NCBI GenBank assembly: GCA_964487355.1
Contig: CAZAPS010000069.1
Location: 1-5,034 of the forward strand
Reading direction: 5' to 3'
DNA length: 5,034 nt
Source of the DNA: JAXGYX01 sp964487355
Lineage (GTDB): Bacteria > Bacillota > Clostridia > Saccharofermentanales > Fastidiosipilaceae
The number at the start of each line of letters is the position of its first letter. Within the stretch, counting starts at the first letter, position 1. The notes beneath the pieces were generated by a model that saw only the letters and a program-made list of their open reading frames with translations, made no database searches and had not been told where the DNA came from. The position numbers and the translations under genes are program-made. Of the stretch, positions 1-5,034 are shown piece after piece.

Positions 1-39
1 TGTTAGAAATGTTGTTATACACTGGATAAAGATAGAACG

Positions 40-53
40 TATCACGCAAAGAT
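40..53 (+). repeat. Direct repeat copy 1 (possible integrase arm site)
   Basis: The sequence TATCACGCAAAGAT occurs here and again, with one mismatch (TATCACGCAGAGAT), at 72-85. The copies are in the same orientation and start 32 bp apart, about three helical turns. They lie roughly 40-90 bp from the break in the tRNA remnant, where arm-type binding sites of a tyrosine integrase or an excisionase would be expected. The repeat is seen directly; the binding role is inference. Confidence 0.55.
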
Positions 54-71
54 AATTTTGAAAACACTGCA

Positions 72-85
72 TATCACGCAGAGAT
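72..85 (+). repeat. Direct repeat copy 2 (possible integrase arm site)
   Basis: Second copy of the 14-nt direct repeat, TATCACGCAGAGAT, 13 of 14 identical to the copy at 40-53. It ends 40 bp before the start of the tRNA-like identity. No coding sequence covers either copy, so the conservation is not explained by a protein. Confidence 0.55.
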
Positions 86-125
86 GGGCTAACACAGATA
101 AAGCTGAATAAAGTGCACTAGCTTT

Positions 126-170
126 TTGGTAAGGATGAGGTCACCGGTTCAACTCCGGTTGAGGGCTCCA
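126..170 (+). pseudogene. 3' half of tRNA-Thr(GGT), 5' half missing
   Basis: The stretch reads as the 3' half of a tRNA. It has an anticodon loop TTGGTAA (126-132, anticodon GGT), the 3' strand of the anticodon stem GGATG (133-137), a variable loop AGGTC (138-142), and a perfect T-arm ACCGG / TTCAACT / CCGGT (143-159). The acceptor 3' strand TGAGGGC (160-166), discriminator T and encoded CCA (168-170) follow. The 5' partners expected, CATCC before the loop and GCCCTCA about 70 nt upstream, are absent, and no D-arm is visible. It therefore cannot fold as a complete tRNA. Identity to the usual Thr tRNA pattern appears to stop inside the anticodon loop, a known recombination point of tRNA-targeting integrases. 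The Thr assignment rests on the GGT anticodon and resemblance to Firmicute tRNA-Thr genes recalled from memory. Confidence 0.8.
126..170 (+). other. Probable attachment site (att) of an integrated element
   Basis: Elements that integrate in a tRNA anticodon loop normally carry a copy of the 3' half that restores the gene at one end, and leave the original 3' half at the other. Here a clean 3' half is followed by a tRNA-type terminator and preceded by non-tRNA sequence with direct repeats. This fits the distal att site, with the element extending left beyond the window and host sequence starting on the right. The integrase gene and restored tRNA are not in view, so a remnant of a lost element or a partial duplication remains possible. 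Confidence 0.55.
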
Positions 171-176
171 ACCCCC

Positions 177-210
177 AAAGGTGCGCGATCTCATGATCGC
201 GCACCTTTTT
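177..210 (+). terminator. Intrinsic terminator downstream of the tRNA half
   Basis: A perfect 14-bp stem (177-190 with 195-208) closes on a TCAT loop and ends in a T run (206-210). It starts 7 nt after the tRNA CCA, so it is most simply the original terminator of the tRNA-Thr gene. An open reading frame beginning with GTG at 181 inside this hairpin is not a gene. Confidence 0.85.
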
Positions 211-256
211 GTTTCCGGAGTTCAGCTCCGCTCTTCGGCCGGGTTAAGTTTAGTGA

Positions 257-290
257 CCGATTATTCGGACACCTTTAGCTGTATGCTAAA
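257..290. promoter_or_regulatory. Two short dyads upstream of lipoprotein gene 1
   Basis: Two inverted repeats lie 60-93 bp before the ATG at 350: CCGA-TTAT-TCGG (257-268) and TTTAGC-TGTAT-GCTAAA (274-290). The second is a perfect 6-bp arm dyad with a 5-nt spacer, a size typical of operators. It contains a possible -10 element TATGCT (282-287), but no good -35 sits at the right distance. The dyads are visible; a regulatory role is a guess, and a small RNA hairpin is the alternative. The rest of 213-339 shows no gene. Confidence 0.25.
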
Positions 291-349
291 AATATCAGCA
301 ACTTGCCCGGACGCGTCAGTCGACCGGATAAAATTAACAAGGGGGATTT

Positions 350-958
350 ATGAAAAAAATTATCACAATCGCGTTGTCCTGCTTACTGTTGAGTGGTTGC
401 TCACCAAAACCACCGTCTAATACGGAGGCTGTCCCAGCAGACAAATCGATCACCACCGAATCAACAATGCCGAATCAAGAAATTGTTTCAGCGGGCGGCT
501 TAAAGATGGAACTTCCAGAAGGATGGATTTTCGAGGAAACGGCCTCCACTGAATCTTCTTCAGTTTTTTATAACGCCTATGGTGATCCAGAGAAAAAAGA
601 CGCGTCAAAGGGCTCAATCCTGGGTTTTTTGGATGAAAACGCTTTTGAGACCTATTCATATATATTCCAGCAAGTTTCTCAAGAGGGGGCTTATAACGGT
701 CTTCAAGAAAACTTGGGCGCGAAGAACAAGAGTTCGATCGATATCCTGGGTCTAAGCGCCTTGACGTTTGATAGCGAATTTATTTCCGCAGAATTCGATG
801 AATATGTAAAAGGCAAAGGATTTGCCTTGGCCTTGCCAAATGGAACCATGGTCTTGATTTGTGTGGACTCCAATCCATCGACAGAAAAGGTAGAGCGCAT
901 TTTTCAATCTTTGCTCGAGAGCATCGAAGAATTGAACGATCCGGTTGAGTTAGAGTAA
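350..958 (+). CDS. Secreted lipoprotein, possible PsbP/Mog1-like fold
   Basis: The 202-aa product is predicted to be exported and lipid-anchored on the outer face of the membrane. It begins MKK, has a hydrophobic stretch (residues 4-14) and a lipobox LLSGC with the acceptor Cys17, the mark of signal peptidase II processing. A polar Pro/Ser/Thr/Glu linker (18-46) leads into a single domain (about 47-195) that opens with LKMELPEGW (51-59). An 'LPEGW' near the start followed by beta strands and a final helix recalls PsbP/Mog1-like (DUF1795-type) lipoproteins; this is a weak pattern match. The start is firm: AGGGGG (340-345) stands 4 nt before the ATG, and the signal peptide begins there. It is followed 67 bp later by another lipoprotein gene in the same direction, with no clear terminator between, so they may be cotranscribed. 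Ligand and role are unknown. Confidence 0.85.
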   Translation: MKKIITIALSCLLLSGCSPKPPSNTEAVPADKSITTESTMPNQEIVSAGGLKMELPEGWIFEETASTESSSVFYNAYGDPEKKDASKGSILGFLDENAFETYSYIFQQVSQEGAYNGLQENLGAKNKSSIDILGLSALTFDSEFISAEFDEYVKGKGFALALPNGTMVLICVDSNPSTEKVERIFQSLLESIEELNDPVELE

Positions 959-1015
959 AAAGAGAAGACAAACAATGATTTAAGTAGATACACAAGAAAA
1001 ACAACACCACACTTT

Positions 1016-1021
1016 GGGGGA
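1016..1021 (+). promoter_or_regulatory. Ribosome binding site setting the start at 1026
   Basis: GGGGGA lies 4-5 nt before the ATG at 1026, much like the GGGGG used by the previous gene. The reading frame could open at a TTG at 1014, but that would place this purine tract inside the coding region and add four residues ahead of the signal peptide. ATG 1026 is therefore chosen. Confidence 0.75.
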
Positions 1022-1025
1022 ACCT

Positions 1026-1925
1026 ATGAAAAAAATTTTTATCATCTTATGCTGCGCGCTCGCTTTGACCGGCTGCAGGGGCGCACAAAATCAAAATCAG
1101 AAACAACAAACGGGTACAGAGACCACCACCGCCACCACCGCGCAAATTCAAACACAGCAAGACGAGGAGGCGGATCCGGGGATTGGTACGACCTCGCTGG
1201 ACGCCTTAAACGAGCAACTTCAGGCAGAATTCAAAGACGCCGGCGCGACAGAAGCGCAAATCGGTGATTATAAGTACCTGATCTTGTTCTTTTCGAAACA
1301 AACCAATATTGGTTCACTGAACAAGGACATCGCCCAATATGTCCTGGATCATCAGTACACACATTTTATTGTGAATTTTTTTGATGTCGATGGCGTCATC
1401 AGCTCGTCGTCCACATATGACGTGGGCCGATCGGAACAAGTTGATCTGTTGGTCGCCACCTCACTCACGCCGGATGGAGCCGCGGGCACTAAATCGAATG
1501 TCGACGCCGACAGTTCCGCCGAACAGAAAGAAATTTACTCATTGAATGATACGTGGGAAGTCGCCGGACAATGGAGGCTGACGGTCACCGGAGCCGAGGT
1601 GACTGACGATCGGAATTCATACAGCGATAAAACACCTGAGGAAGTTGTCTATATCTCATACACATACGAAAATCTGGGCTATGAAGGATCCATAATGGAC
1701 TTATACATCGTCCCCAGATCTGTCGTGGACGACTCGGGGAAGCTCGGCGACACCTATCCGGCGACCGGGAAAATCAGCCCAAAAAAGACGCCTGTCGGAG
1801 TGACCAGCGACGCCAAGGTGTGTTATGGACTGGACAACAAAAGTGAAACGATCAAAATATATTTTGAGGAACGGGACAGTGACAGAGAGACACACAAGGC
1901 GATCTTCGAGATTCCGGTCGATTGA
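1026..1925 (+). CDS. Secreted lipoprotein with DUF5067/DUF4352-like C-terminal domain
   Basis: The 299-aa product carries a signal peptide ending in lipobox ALTGC with acceptor Cys17, so it should be anchored to the outer face of the membrane. Residues 20-50 are a Gln/Thr-rich low-complexity spacer. A middle region (about 55-145) has a helix followed by strands (YKYLILFFS, THFIVNFFDVDG) and is not recognised. The C-terminal part (about 174-297) reads like the Ig-like lipoprotein domains DUF5067/DUF4352: a DTWEVAGQWRLTVTGAE strand pair, YISYTYENLGYE, then DLYIVP, VVDDSGKLGDTYP and a closing strand with IKIYFE. Such domains are common in Firmicute surface lipoproteins and have no defined biochemical role. 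The family call is from memory of the pattern. The gene follows another lipoprotein gene by 67 bp and converges on the DUF1846 gene. The two lipoproteins share the same N-terminal plan but no obvious similarity in the mature parts. Confidence 0.87.
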   Translation: MKKIFIILCCALALTGCRGAQNQNQKQQTGTETTTATTAQIQTQQDEEADPGIGTTSLDALNEQLQAEFKDAGATEAQIGDYKYLILFFSKQTNIGSLNKDIAQYVLDHQYTHFIVNFFDVDGVISSSSTYDVGRSEQVDLLVATSLTPDGAAGTKSNVDADSSAEQKEIYSLNDTWEVAGQWRLTVTGAEVTDDRNSYSDKTPEEVVYISYTYENLGYEGSIMDLYIVPRSVVDDSGKLGDTYPATGKISPKKTPVGVTSDAKVCYGLDNKSETIKIYFEERDSDRETHKAIFEIPVD

Positions 1926-1936
1926 TCAATCCGGGG

Positions 1937-1962
1937 AACGCTCACAGAGGCGAGCGTTTACG
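1937..1962 (+). terminator. Possible terminator of the lipoprotein genes
   Basis: AACGCTC (1937-1943) pairs perfectly with GAGCGTT (1952-1958), with an 8-nt loop, 11 bp after the stop of the second lipoprotein gene. The tail TTTACGTCTATT is only moderately T-rich, so efficiency is uncertain. The position between convergent genes supports a termination role. Confidence 0.45.
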
Positions 1963-1990
1963 TCTATTCCCAAGTTCAGCTCTGCCAACC

Positions 1991-2029
1991 AAAAATCCAA
2001 AGAGGACGCGCTCCGAGCGTCCTCTTTGG
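1991..2029 (-). terminator. Intrinsic terminator of the DUF1846 gene
   Basis: A perfect 13-bp stem (1997-2009 with 2017-2029) with a 7-nt loop starts 5 bp after the DUF1846 stop codon. Read on the minus strand it is followed by ATTTTTGG (T run at 1991-1995). On the plus strand no T run follows, so it is directional. Confidence 0.82.
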
Positions 2030-2034
2030 CACGT

Positions 2035-3573
2035 TCAGGTGTCATAGTACAGGTTATTCGTCGCGAACACCGGATCTGTGCTGGTGTCGATGCCCAGTCT
2101 GCGATATGCTTCTTTTTCCGAATGGCTCAGCATGACTGTGACATGTGCCTGACAGCTTTTCAACTCCTTTAATTGTTGCAGTGCAAGATCAGCCATCGTG
2201 TTGGTCGCGGCCGAAATGGACAGCGCCATCAGTACTTCCGTCGTGTCCAACGCGCAATCATTCAGCTTGAGCACCTCTTGTTTCAGTTTTTGCATTGGTT
2301 CCAAAATAACCGGCGACAACAGATGCAGGCGATCATTGATTCCACCAAGCACTTTCAACGCGTTCAACAACCCGGCGGCGGTGGCTGTCATCAATTCGCT
2401 TCCCCTGCCGGTAATCAAACGTCCATCCGACAGCTCGAGAGCGGCGACGGCCAGTGGATCCATCCGCTCAAGATCCAGGTCCGGGATTTCCGTCAATCGA
2501 CGTTCTTGCAACGCTTTGGCGTACTCGCGCGCTTTCAGCACGACCGGTCGATCCTCGTCTTTCAATTGCAGTTCTTCCATTAACAGTTTGGTCCTCTGAA
2601 AGGTCTCCACTGTTGTGAGCCCTTTTTTATAATCACATGACGCGGCGAAAAAGCGACGGATGATTTCCTGATTTGCCGCGGCGCACACAACCTCATCATC
2701 GGTTATGCAAAACCCCGCGCGGTTGACCCCCATCTCGGTCGGAGAATCAAAGGGAATCTCATCGCCGGAGATCTTCGTTAGAATTCGGCGCAGCAACGGA
2801 AATGCCTCGATATCTCGATTGTAGTTAACCGAGCTGGTGCCATGGGTTTCCAGATGGAAAGGGTCGATCATGTTGACATCTTTTAAATCAGCGGTCGCCG
2901 ATTCATAGGCGATGTTGATCGGATGTTTCAAGGGCAAATTCCAAATTGGAAAGGTCTCAAATTTTGAATAACCGGCCTTTCTGCCCCGCATAAACTCGTG
3001 ATAAAGCTGACTCAGGCAGGTCGCCAGCTTTCCACTGCTCGGACCGGGCGCGGCGACCACGACCAGCGGCTTGCTGGTTTCAATATACGGGTTTCTTCCA
3101 TATCCTCTCTCGCTCACGATCGTATCCACATCAAACGGATAGCCATCGGTGGTATGGTGGATGTAAACCTGAATCCCGCGACGCTCAAGCTTGGTGCGAA
3201 AGGTGTCCACCATGAACTCACCGGAGTATCTTGTGAACACGACGCTGTTGACTTCCAGCTCCCAGGCGCGAAAATCATCGATCATGCGCAACACTTCACG
3301 GTCATAGGTGGTCCCATAATCTGAACGGATTTTACTTTTTTCGATATCATCCGCATAGACGCAGATGATGATCTCCGCCTGATCTTTCAATTGGTGCAGA
3401 AGCTTGATTTTAGCATTTGCGTCAAATCCCGGAAGAACTCTCATCGCATGTAAATCGCCAATCAGCTTGCCACCAAATTCAAGATATAGTTTGTCATATC
3501 TGTTAACCCGCTCCATGATATAGCGGCCTTGTTCAACTAAATATTTTTGCCGGTCGAATCCAACCTGACGCAT
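2035..3573 (-). CDS. DUF1846 / UPF0371 family protein
   Basis: The 512-aa soluble product is a full-length member of DUF1846 (UPF0371), a widespread Firmicute and actinobacterial family of about 500 residues without an established function. Family landmarks run through the whole chain: GFDRQKYLVEQ (5-15), KLYLEFGGKL (28-37), RVLPGFDANAKIKLL (45-59), EIIICVYADDIE (67-78), EVNSVVFTRY (107-116), APGPSSGK (175-182), GYSKFETFPIWNLPLKHP (201-218), DVNMIDPFHLE (232-242), MGVNRAGFCI (281-290), GSELMTATAAGLLNALK (391-407), ISAATNTMADLAL (453-465) and QAHVTVMLS (475-483). APGPSSGK resembles a P-loop, suggesting phosphate or nucleotide handling; this is inference. There is no signal peptide or membrane segment. 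The frame could open at ATG 3591, but the ribosome binding site would then lie inside the gene, so ATG 3573 is used. It has its own promoter and terminator, hence is likely monocistronic. No truncation or frameshift is seen. Confidence 0.95.
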   Translation of the reverse strand: MRQVGFDRQKYLVEQGRYIMERVNRYDKLYLEFGGKLIGDLHAMRVLPGFDANAKIKLLHQLKDQAEIIICVYADDIEKSKIRSDYGTTYDREVLRMIDDFRAWELEVNSVVFTRYSGEFMVDTFRTKLERRGIQVYIHHTTDGYPFDVDTIVSERGYGRNPYIETSKPLVVVAAPGPSSGKLATCLSQLYHEFMRGRKAGYSKFETFPIWNLPLKHPINIAYESATADLKDVNMIDPFHLETHGTSSVNYNRDIEAFPLLRRILTKISGDEIPFDSPTEMGVNRAGFCITDDEVVCAAANQEIIRRFFAASCDYKKGLTTVETFQRTKLLMEELQLKDEDRPVVLKAREYAKALQERRLTEIPDLDLERMDPLAVAALELSDGRLITGRGSELMTATAAGLLNALKVLGGINDRLHLLSPVILEPMQKLKQEVLKLNDCALDTTEVLMALSISAATNTMADLALQQLKELKSCQAHVTVMLSHSEKEAYRRLGIDTSTDPVFATNNLYYDT

Positions 3574-3580
3574 CCATTCC

Positions 3581-3587
3581 CCTCCTT
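3581..3587 (-). promoter_or_regulatory. Ribosome binding site setting the start at 3573
   Basis: On the minus strand AAGGAGG occupies 3587-3581, with a 7-nt spacer to ATG 3573. The in-frame ATG at 3591 lies upstream of this site and has no purine tract of its own at proper distance. The choice also fits the family, whose members begin a few residues before GFD. Confidence 0.88.
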
Positions 3588-3613
3588 GCATTCACAGTCA
3601 TCTCGATTTCGAA

Positions 3614-3641
3614 ATTATATGCTTGCTTCAATATATGTTAA
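3614..3641 (-). promoter_or_regulatory. Sigma-A type promoter of the DUF1846 gene
   Basis: On the minus strand a -35 element TTAACA (3641-3636, five of six consensus bases) and a perfect -10 TATAAT (3619-3614) are separated by 16 bp. Transcription would start near 3607, giving a leader of about 34 nt that includes the ribosome binding site. The AT-rich flank supports the assignment. Nothing resembling a riboswitch fits in so short a leader. Confidence 0.75.
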
Positions 3642-3751
3642 TTAATATCATCTTGATCTATTTAATCACAACAGTTTGATTTTACACCAAGAGAGCCTTC
3701 ATCGATAGTTCGTTTAAGATTACATTATGATCATTTTACAAGACGTCACAC

Positions 3752-3791
3752 AGATAAAACCCCGAAACAAATTAAATCTCGTTTCGGGGTT
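3752..3791 (-). terminator. Intrinsic terminator of the ytxH-ytxG-like operon
   Basis: AACCCCGAAAC (3758-3768) pairs perfectly with GTTTCGGGGTT (3781-3791) across a 12-nt AT-rich loop. On the minus strand the stem runs into TTTTATCTG. It lies 43 bp after the stop of the DUF948-like gene. Between it and the DUF1846 promoter (3642-3751) there is AT-rich sequence without a supported gene. Confidence 0.85.
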
Positions 3792-3833
3792 GTAAGCTGT
3801 TATGACAAATAGTCTCGCGTAAAACGCGCTTCA

Positions 3834-4349
3834 TCACGCCATTTTGGATTTTTTACGGCGGTTCTTGGCCTTTTTTCCTTTTTCGCGGTCTTTCATCTTC
3901 TTCGACATGGTTTTCGACACTCTATACAGGGTTCCACCAACCGTTTTAATGGTCTGTAAAGGTTGCCTGACTTTCAAAATCAAGTCACCCAGAGAATCTG
4001 TGATAGCTGTGATCAAAGTTGCTATTGACGTGACGGTCTCTCCACCGGCATTGGAGATGCTTTCAACATTCTCCAGCACAACCGGCAAGGTGGTCGCCAA
4101 GTCATCAGTCATATCGACCGCGTTTTCGACGATCAAATTCAGGTTGTCCACCGTTTTTGGTATCTTGTCAACGCTTTCAACCAGGTCCGGCGATATCTCA
4201 TCCAATAGGTGATTCACTCTACCGACAGTGCCGATGAGTTTAATCAAAAGAATCGCCAACACCACCAGAACAAACGCTCCGCATAGCGATAGCAAAATAG
4301 TCGCCAGCACATCGACGTCCACTGTGGCGGAAGCATAAATCATATCCAC
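3834..4349 (-). CDS. Membrane protein, DUF948 / YtxG-like
   Basis: The 171-aa product has one N-terminal membrane segment (about residues 15-40, LATILLSLCGAFVLVVLAILLIKLIG) and then a long helical region. That region (about 44-145) has heptad-like hydrophobic spacing and recurrent short acidic segments (LLDEISPDLVESVDKIPKTV, NLIVENAVDMTDDL). The tail (148-169) is strikingly basic, with KK/RR clusters and almost no hydrophobic residues. One membrane anchor followed by amphipathic helix matches DUF948 proteins such as B. subtilis YtxG, whose biochemical role is unknown. The match is by architecture and context, not by a catalytic motif. The start is GTG 4349 because GAGG (4360-4357) stands 7 nt before it; ATG 4343, two codons in, is the alternative. 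The gene follows the YtxH-like gene by 45 bp on the same strand with no terminator between, so the two should be cotranscribed. Confidence 0.8.
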   Translation of the reverse strand: MDMIYASATVDVDVLATILLSLCGAFVLVVLAILLIKLIGTVGRVNHLLDEISPDLVESVDKIPKTVDNLNLIVENAVDMTDDLATTLPVVLENVESISNAGGETVTSIATLITAITDSLGDLILKVRQPLQTIKTVGGTLYRVSKTMSKKMKDREKGKKAKNRRKKSKMA

Positions 4350-4356
4350 TCGCCTA

Positions 4357-4360
4357 CCTC
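4357..4360 (-). promoter_or_regulatory. Ribosome binding site favouring the GTG start at 4349
   Basis: Minus-strand GAGG at 4360-4357 is 7 nt from GTG 4349 but 13 nt from ATG 4343. A weaker AGG at 4355-4353 could serve the ATG. The spacing favours GTG, though the difference is only two residues. Confidence 0.55.
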
Positions 4361-4394
4361 ATTTCACGATTGTATATTGTCAAGCGAAGCGATT

Positions 4395-4853
4395 TTATTT
4401 AGTGACTTCCTCGGCCGCCTCCTGAGCGGTGTCCAAGACCTCCTCGGCGTTATCCACCGCGTCGCCCACAGTCTGCTTGATGTCGAGTTTCGCCTCACGC
4501 GCGGCCATTCGCGCTTCTCTGGCGACCGCTCTGGCTGCTTTCGCCTCATCCGAAGTCGCCTCTTTTAGGCGATCTTTCACGTCCTCCGTCCAGCCACCAA
4601 TTGTCTGACCGGCGGCTTTCGCGGCAGACTTTGTCTTGTCATACGCGATTTCAGCCTTATCTTTAACAAAATTCGCGCCTTTGCCAACCGCTTCGGAAAT
4701 ATCCTCACGGGTTTCCTTGCCGGACTGTGGGGCAAGCAGCAAAGCTGCGGAAGCGCCAACCAGGAACCCGATAATTGTGCCGGCGGCGACCTGACGTTTT
4801 TTATCCCTCTTGTTCTGACCGGTGAAGGCGCCGATAATTTCTTGAATGAGCAT
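4395..4853 (-). CDS. ytxH: YtxH-like general stress protein
   Basis: The 152-aa product has the YtxH family signature (PF12732): a basic cluster KRDKKR (15-20), a Gly/Ala-rich membrane segment (about 23-41, GTIIGFLVGASAALLLAP), and the conserved APQSGKETRE (41-50) at its end. The rest (51-150) is predicted helix rich in Ala, Lys and Glu, with short repeating patterns (DKAEIAYDKTKSAAKAAG; AKAARAVAREARMAAREAK), resembling LEA/apolipoprotein-like amphipathic helices. In B. subtilis ytxH lies with ytxG in a stress-induced operon; the molecular role is unknown. The start is firm: AAGGAGG (4867-4861) lies 7 nt before ATG 4853. It is the first gene of the unit and is followed 45 bp later by the DUF948-like gene. 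No clear sigma-B promoter (GTTT with GGGTAT) is visible upstream. The symbol is given by family resemblance. Confidence 0.87.
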   Translation of the reverse strand: MLIQEIIGAFTGQNKRDKKRQVAAGTIIGFLVGASAALLLAPQSGKETREDISEAVGKGANFVKDKAEIAYDKTKSAAKAAGQTIGGWTEDVKDRLKEATSDEAKAARAVAREARMAAREAKLDIKQTVGDAVDNAEEVLDTAQEAAEEVTK

Positions 4854-4916
4854 TGGATGTCCTCCTTCAATATTTTATTGAAACTGACTAAGCATTTGCT
4901 TGTTGTATGATAATAG

Positions 4917-4945
4917 ATTGTAACATATGACAATCCTTTCGTCAT
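4917..4945 (-). promoter_or_regulatory. Candidate promoter of the ytxH-like operon
   Basis: On the minus strand a -10 TACAAT (4922-4917) is preceded by TGT, an extended -10, and by ATGACG (4945-4940) 17 bp upstream as a weak -35. Transcription would start near 4910, about 57 nt before the ATG. An overlapping pair TTGTCA (4933-4928) and TATCAT (4912-4907), with 15-bp spacing, is an alternative. Confidence 0.4.
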
Positions 4946-5018
4946 TAAATGATTTCTAAAATCAGACTGTATCTCACCTGTGATTGAGATGGTGGCGGAA
5001 CACTTTGTGCGGCTATAT

Positions 5019-5032
5019 ATGTGATATCACAT
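5019..5032. promoter_or_regulatory. Perfect 14-bp palindrome, possible operator
   Basis: ATGTGATATCACAT is a perfect palindrome. It resembles a CRP/FNR-type half-site pair (TGTGA / TCACA) but with only 2 bp between halves instead of 6, so it does not fit that class. It sits about 75 bp upstream of the candidate ytxH promoter and may belong to an unseen gene to the right. No gene is seen in 4946-5034. Confidence 0.3.
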
Positions 5033-5034
5033 CT

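Noticed and set aside
1..125. Degenerate 5' half of the tRNA or a CRISPR-like repeat array
   Set aside because: No D-arm or GCCCTCA acceptor strand is present, and only two repeat copies with a short spacer are seen, so neither idea holds.
216..230. Short hairpin CGGAG-TTCAG-CTCCG after the tRNA terminator
   Set aside because: Only five base pairs, no T tract and no partner feature; likely chance.
181..420. Plus-strand open frame of 79 codons
   Set aside because: It starts with GTG inside the tRNA terminator hairpin, has no ribosome binding site and overlaps the well-supported lipoprotein start at 350.
2173..2599. Two overlapping plus-strand open frames antisense to the DUF1846 gene
   Set aside because: The opposite strand encodes conserved DUF1846 blocks throughout. 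These frames have biased, low-quality composition and no family resemblance; they are shadows.
3727..3795. Small plus-strand frame of 22 codons
   Set aside because: It has no ribosome binding site and runs through the terminator hairpin of the ytxH-ytxG-like operon.
4371..4386. Minus-strand TTGACA between the ytxH-like and DUF948-like genes, as an internal promoter
   Set aside because: The -35 hexamer is perfect, but no acceptable -10 occurs 16-18 bp downstream, so an internal promoter is not supported.
4577..4945. Minus-strand open frame of 122 codons overlapping the ytxH-like gene in another frame
   Set aside because: Its coding part lies in a second frame of the YtxH-like gene, which has the conserved APQSGKETRE motif and a perfect ribosome binding site; the alternative product has no recognisable features.
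4971..4990. Inverted repeat ATCTCA-N8-TGAGAT
   Set aside because: Six-base arms with no extension and no T tract; too weak to call as a terminator or operator.

Overview
The window looks like chromosome of a low-to-moderate GC Bacillota (Gram-positive, probably Clostridia). The reasons are strong AAGGAGG or GGGGG ribosome binding sites, intrinsic hairpin terminators, two SPASE-II lipoproteins, a DUF1846 (UPF0371) protein, and a YtxH-type general stress gene paired with a DUF948/YtxG-like membrane protein. A genus cannot be named from the sequence.

Left edge (1-212): positions 126-170 are the 3' half of a tRNA, matching tRNA-Thr(GGT) from the anticodon loop through a complete T-arm, the acceptor 3' strand and an encoded CCA. 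No 5' half precedes it. A 14-bp-stem terminator (177-210) follows directly. Left of the break lie two near-identical 14-nt direct repeats (40-53, 72-85). The simplest reading is the far attachment site of an element integrated in tRNA-Thr: element DNA left of about 126, older chromosome to the right. The integrase and the restored tRNA would lie outside the window.

Plus-strand block (213-1958): two tandem lipoprotein genes (350-958 and 1026-1925), both with a lipobox Cys at residue 17 and a polar linker. The first has a PsbP/Mog1-like 'LPEGW' start to its mature domain; the second ends in a DUF5067/DUF4352-like domain. Two short dyads lie upstream of the first gene. A weak terminator-like hairpin follows the second.

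Minus-strand block (1991-3641): a single-gene unit for DUF1846/UPF0371 (512 aa, starting at 3573), with a good sigma-A promoter, a strong ribosome binding site and its own intrinsic terminator. It converges with the lipoprotein genes.

Minus-strand block (3752-4945): a two-gene operon, ytxH-like (4395-4853) then a DUF948/YtxG-like gene (3834-4349), ending in a strong intrinsic terminator. This resembles the Bacillus subtilis ytxG-ytxH pair with reversed order, and suggests a small envelope-stress module.

Right edge (4946-5034): no gene seen; it holds a perfect 14-bp palindrome. I find no convincing evidence of a wholly new system. The most informative signal is the displaced tRNA half with its repeats.
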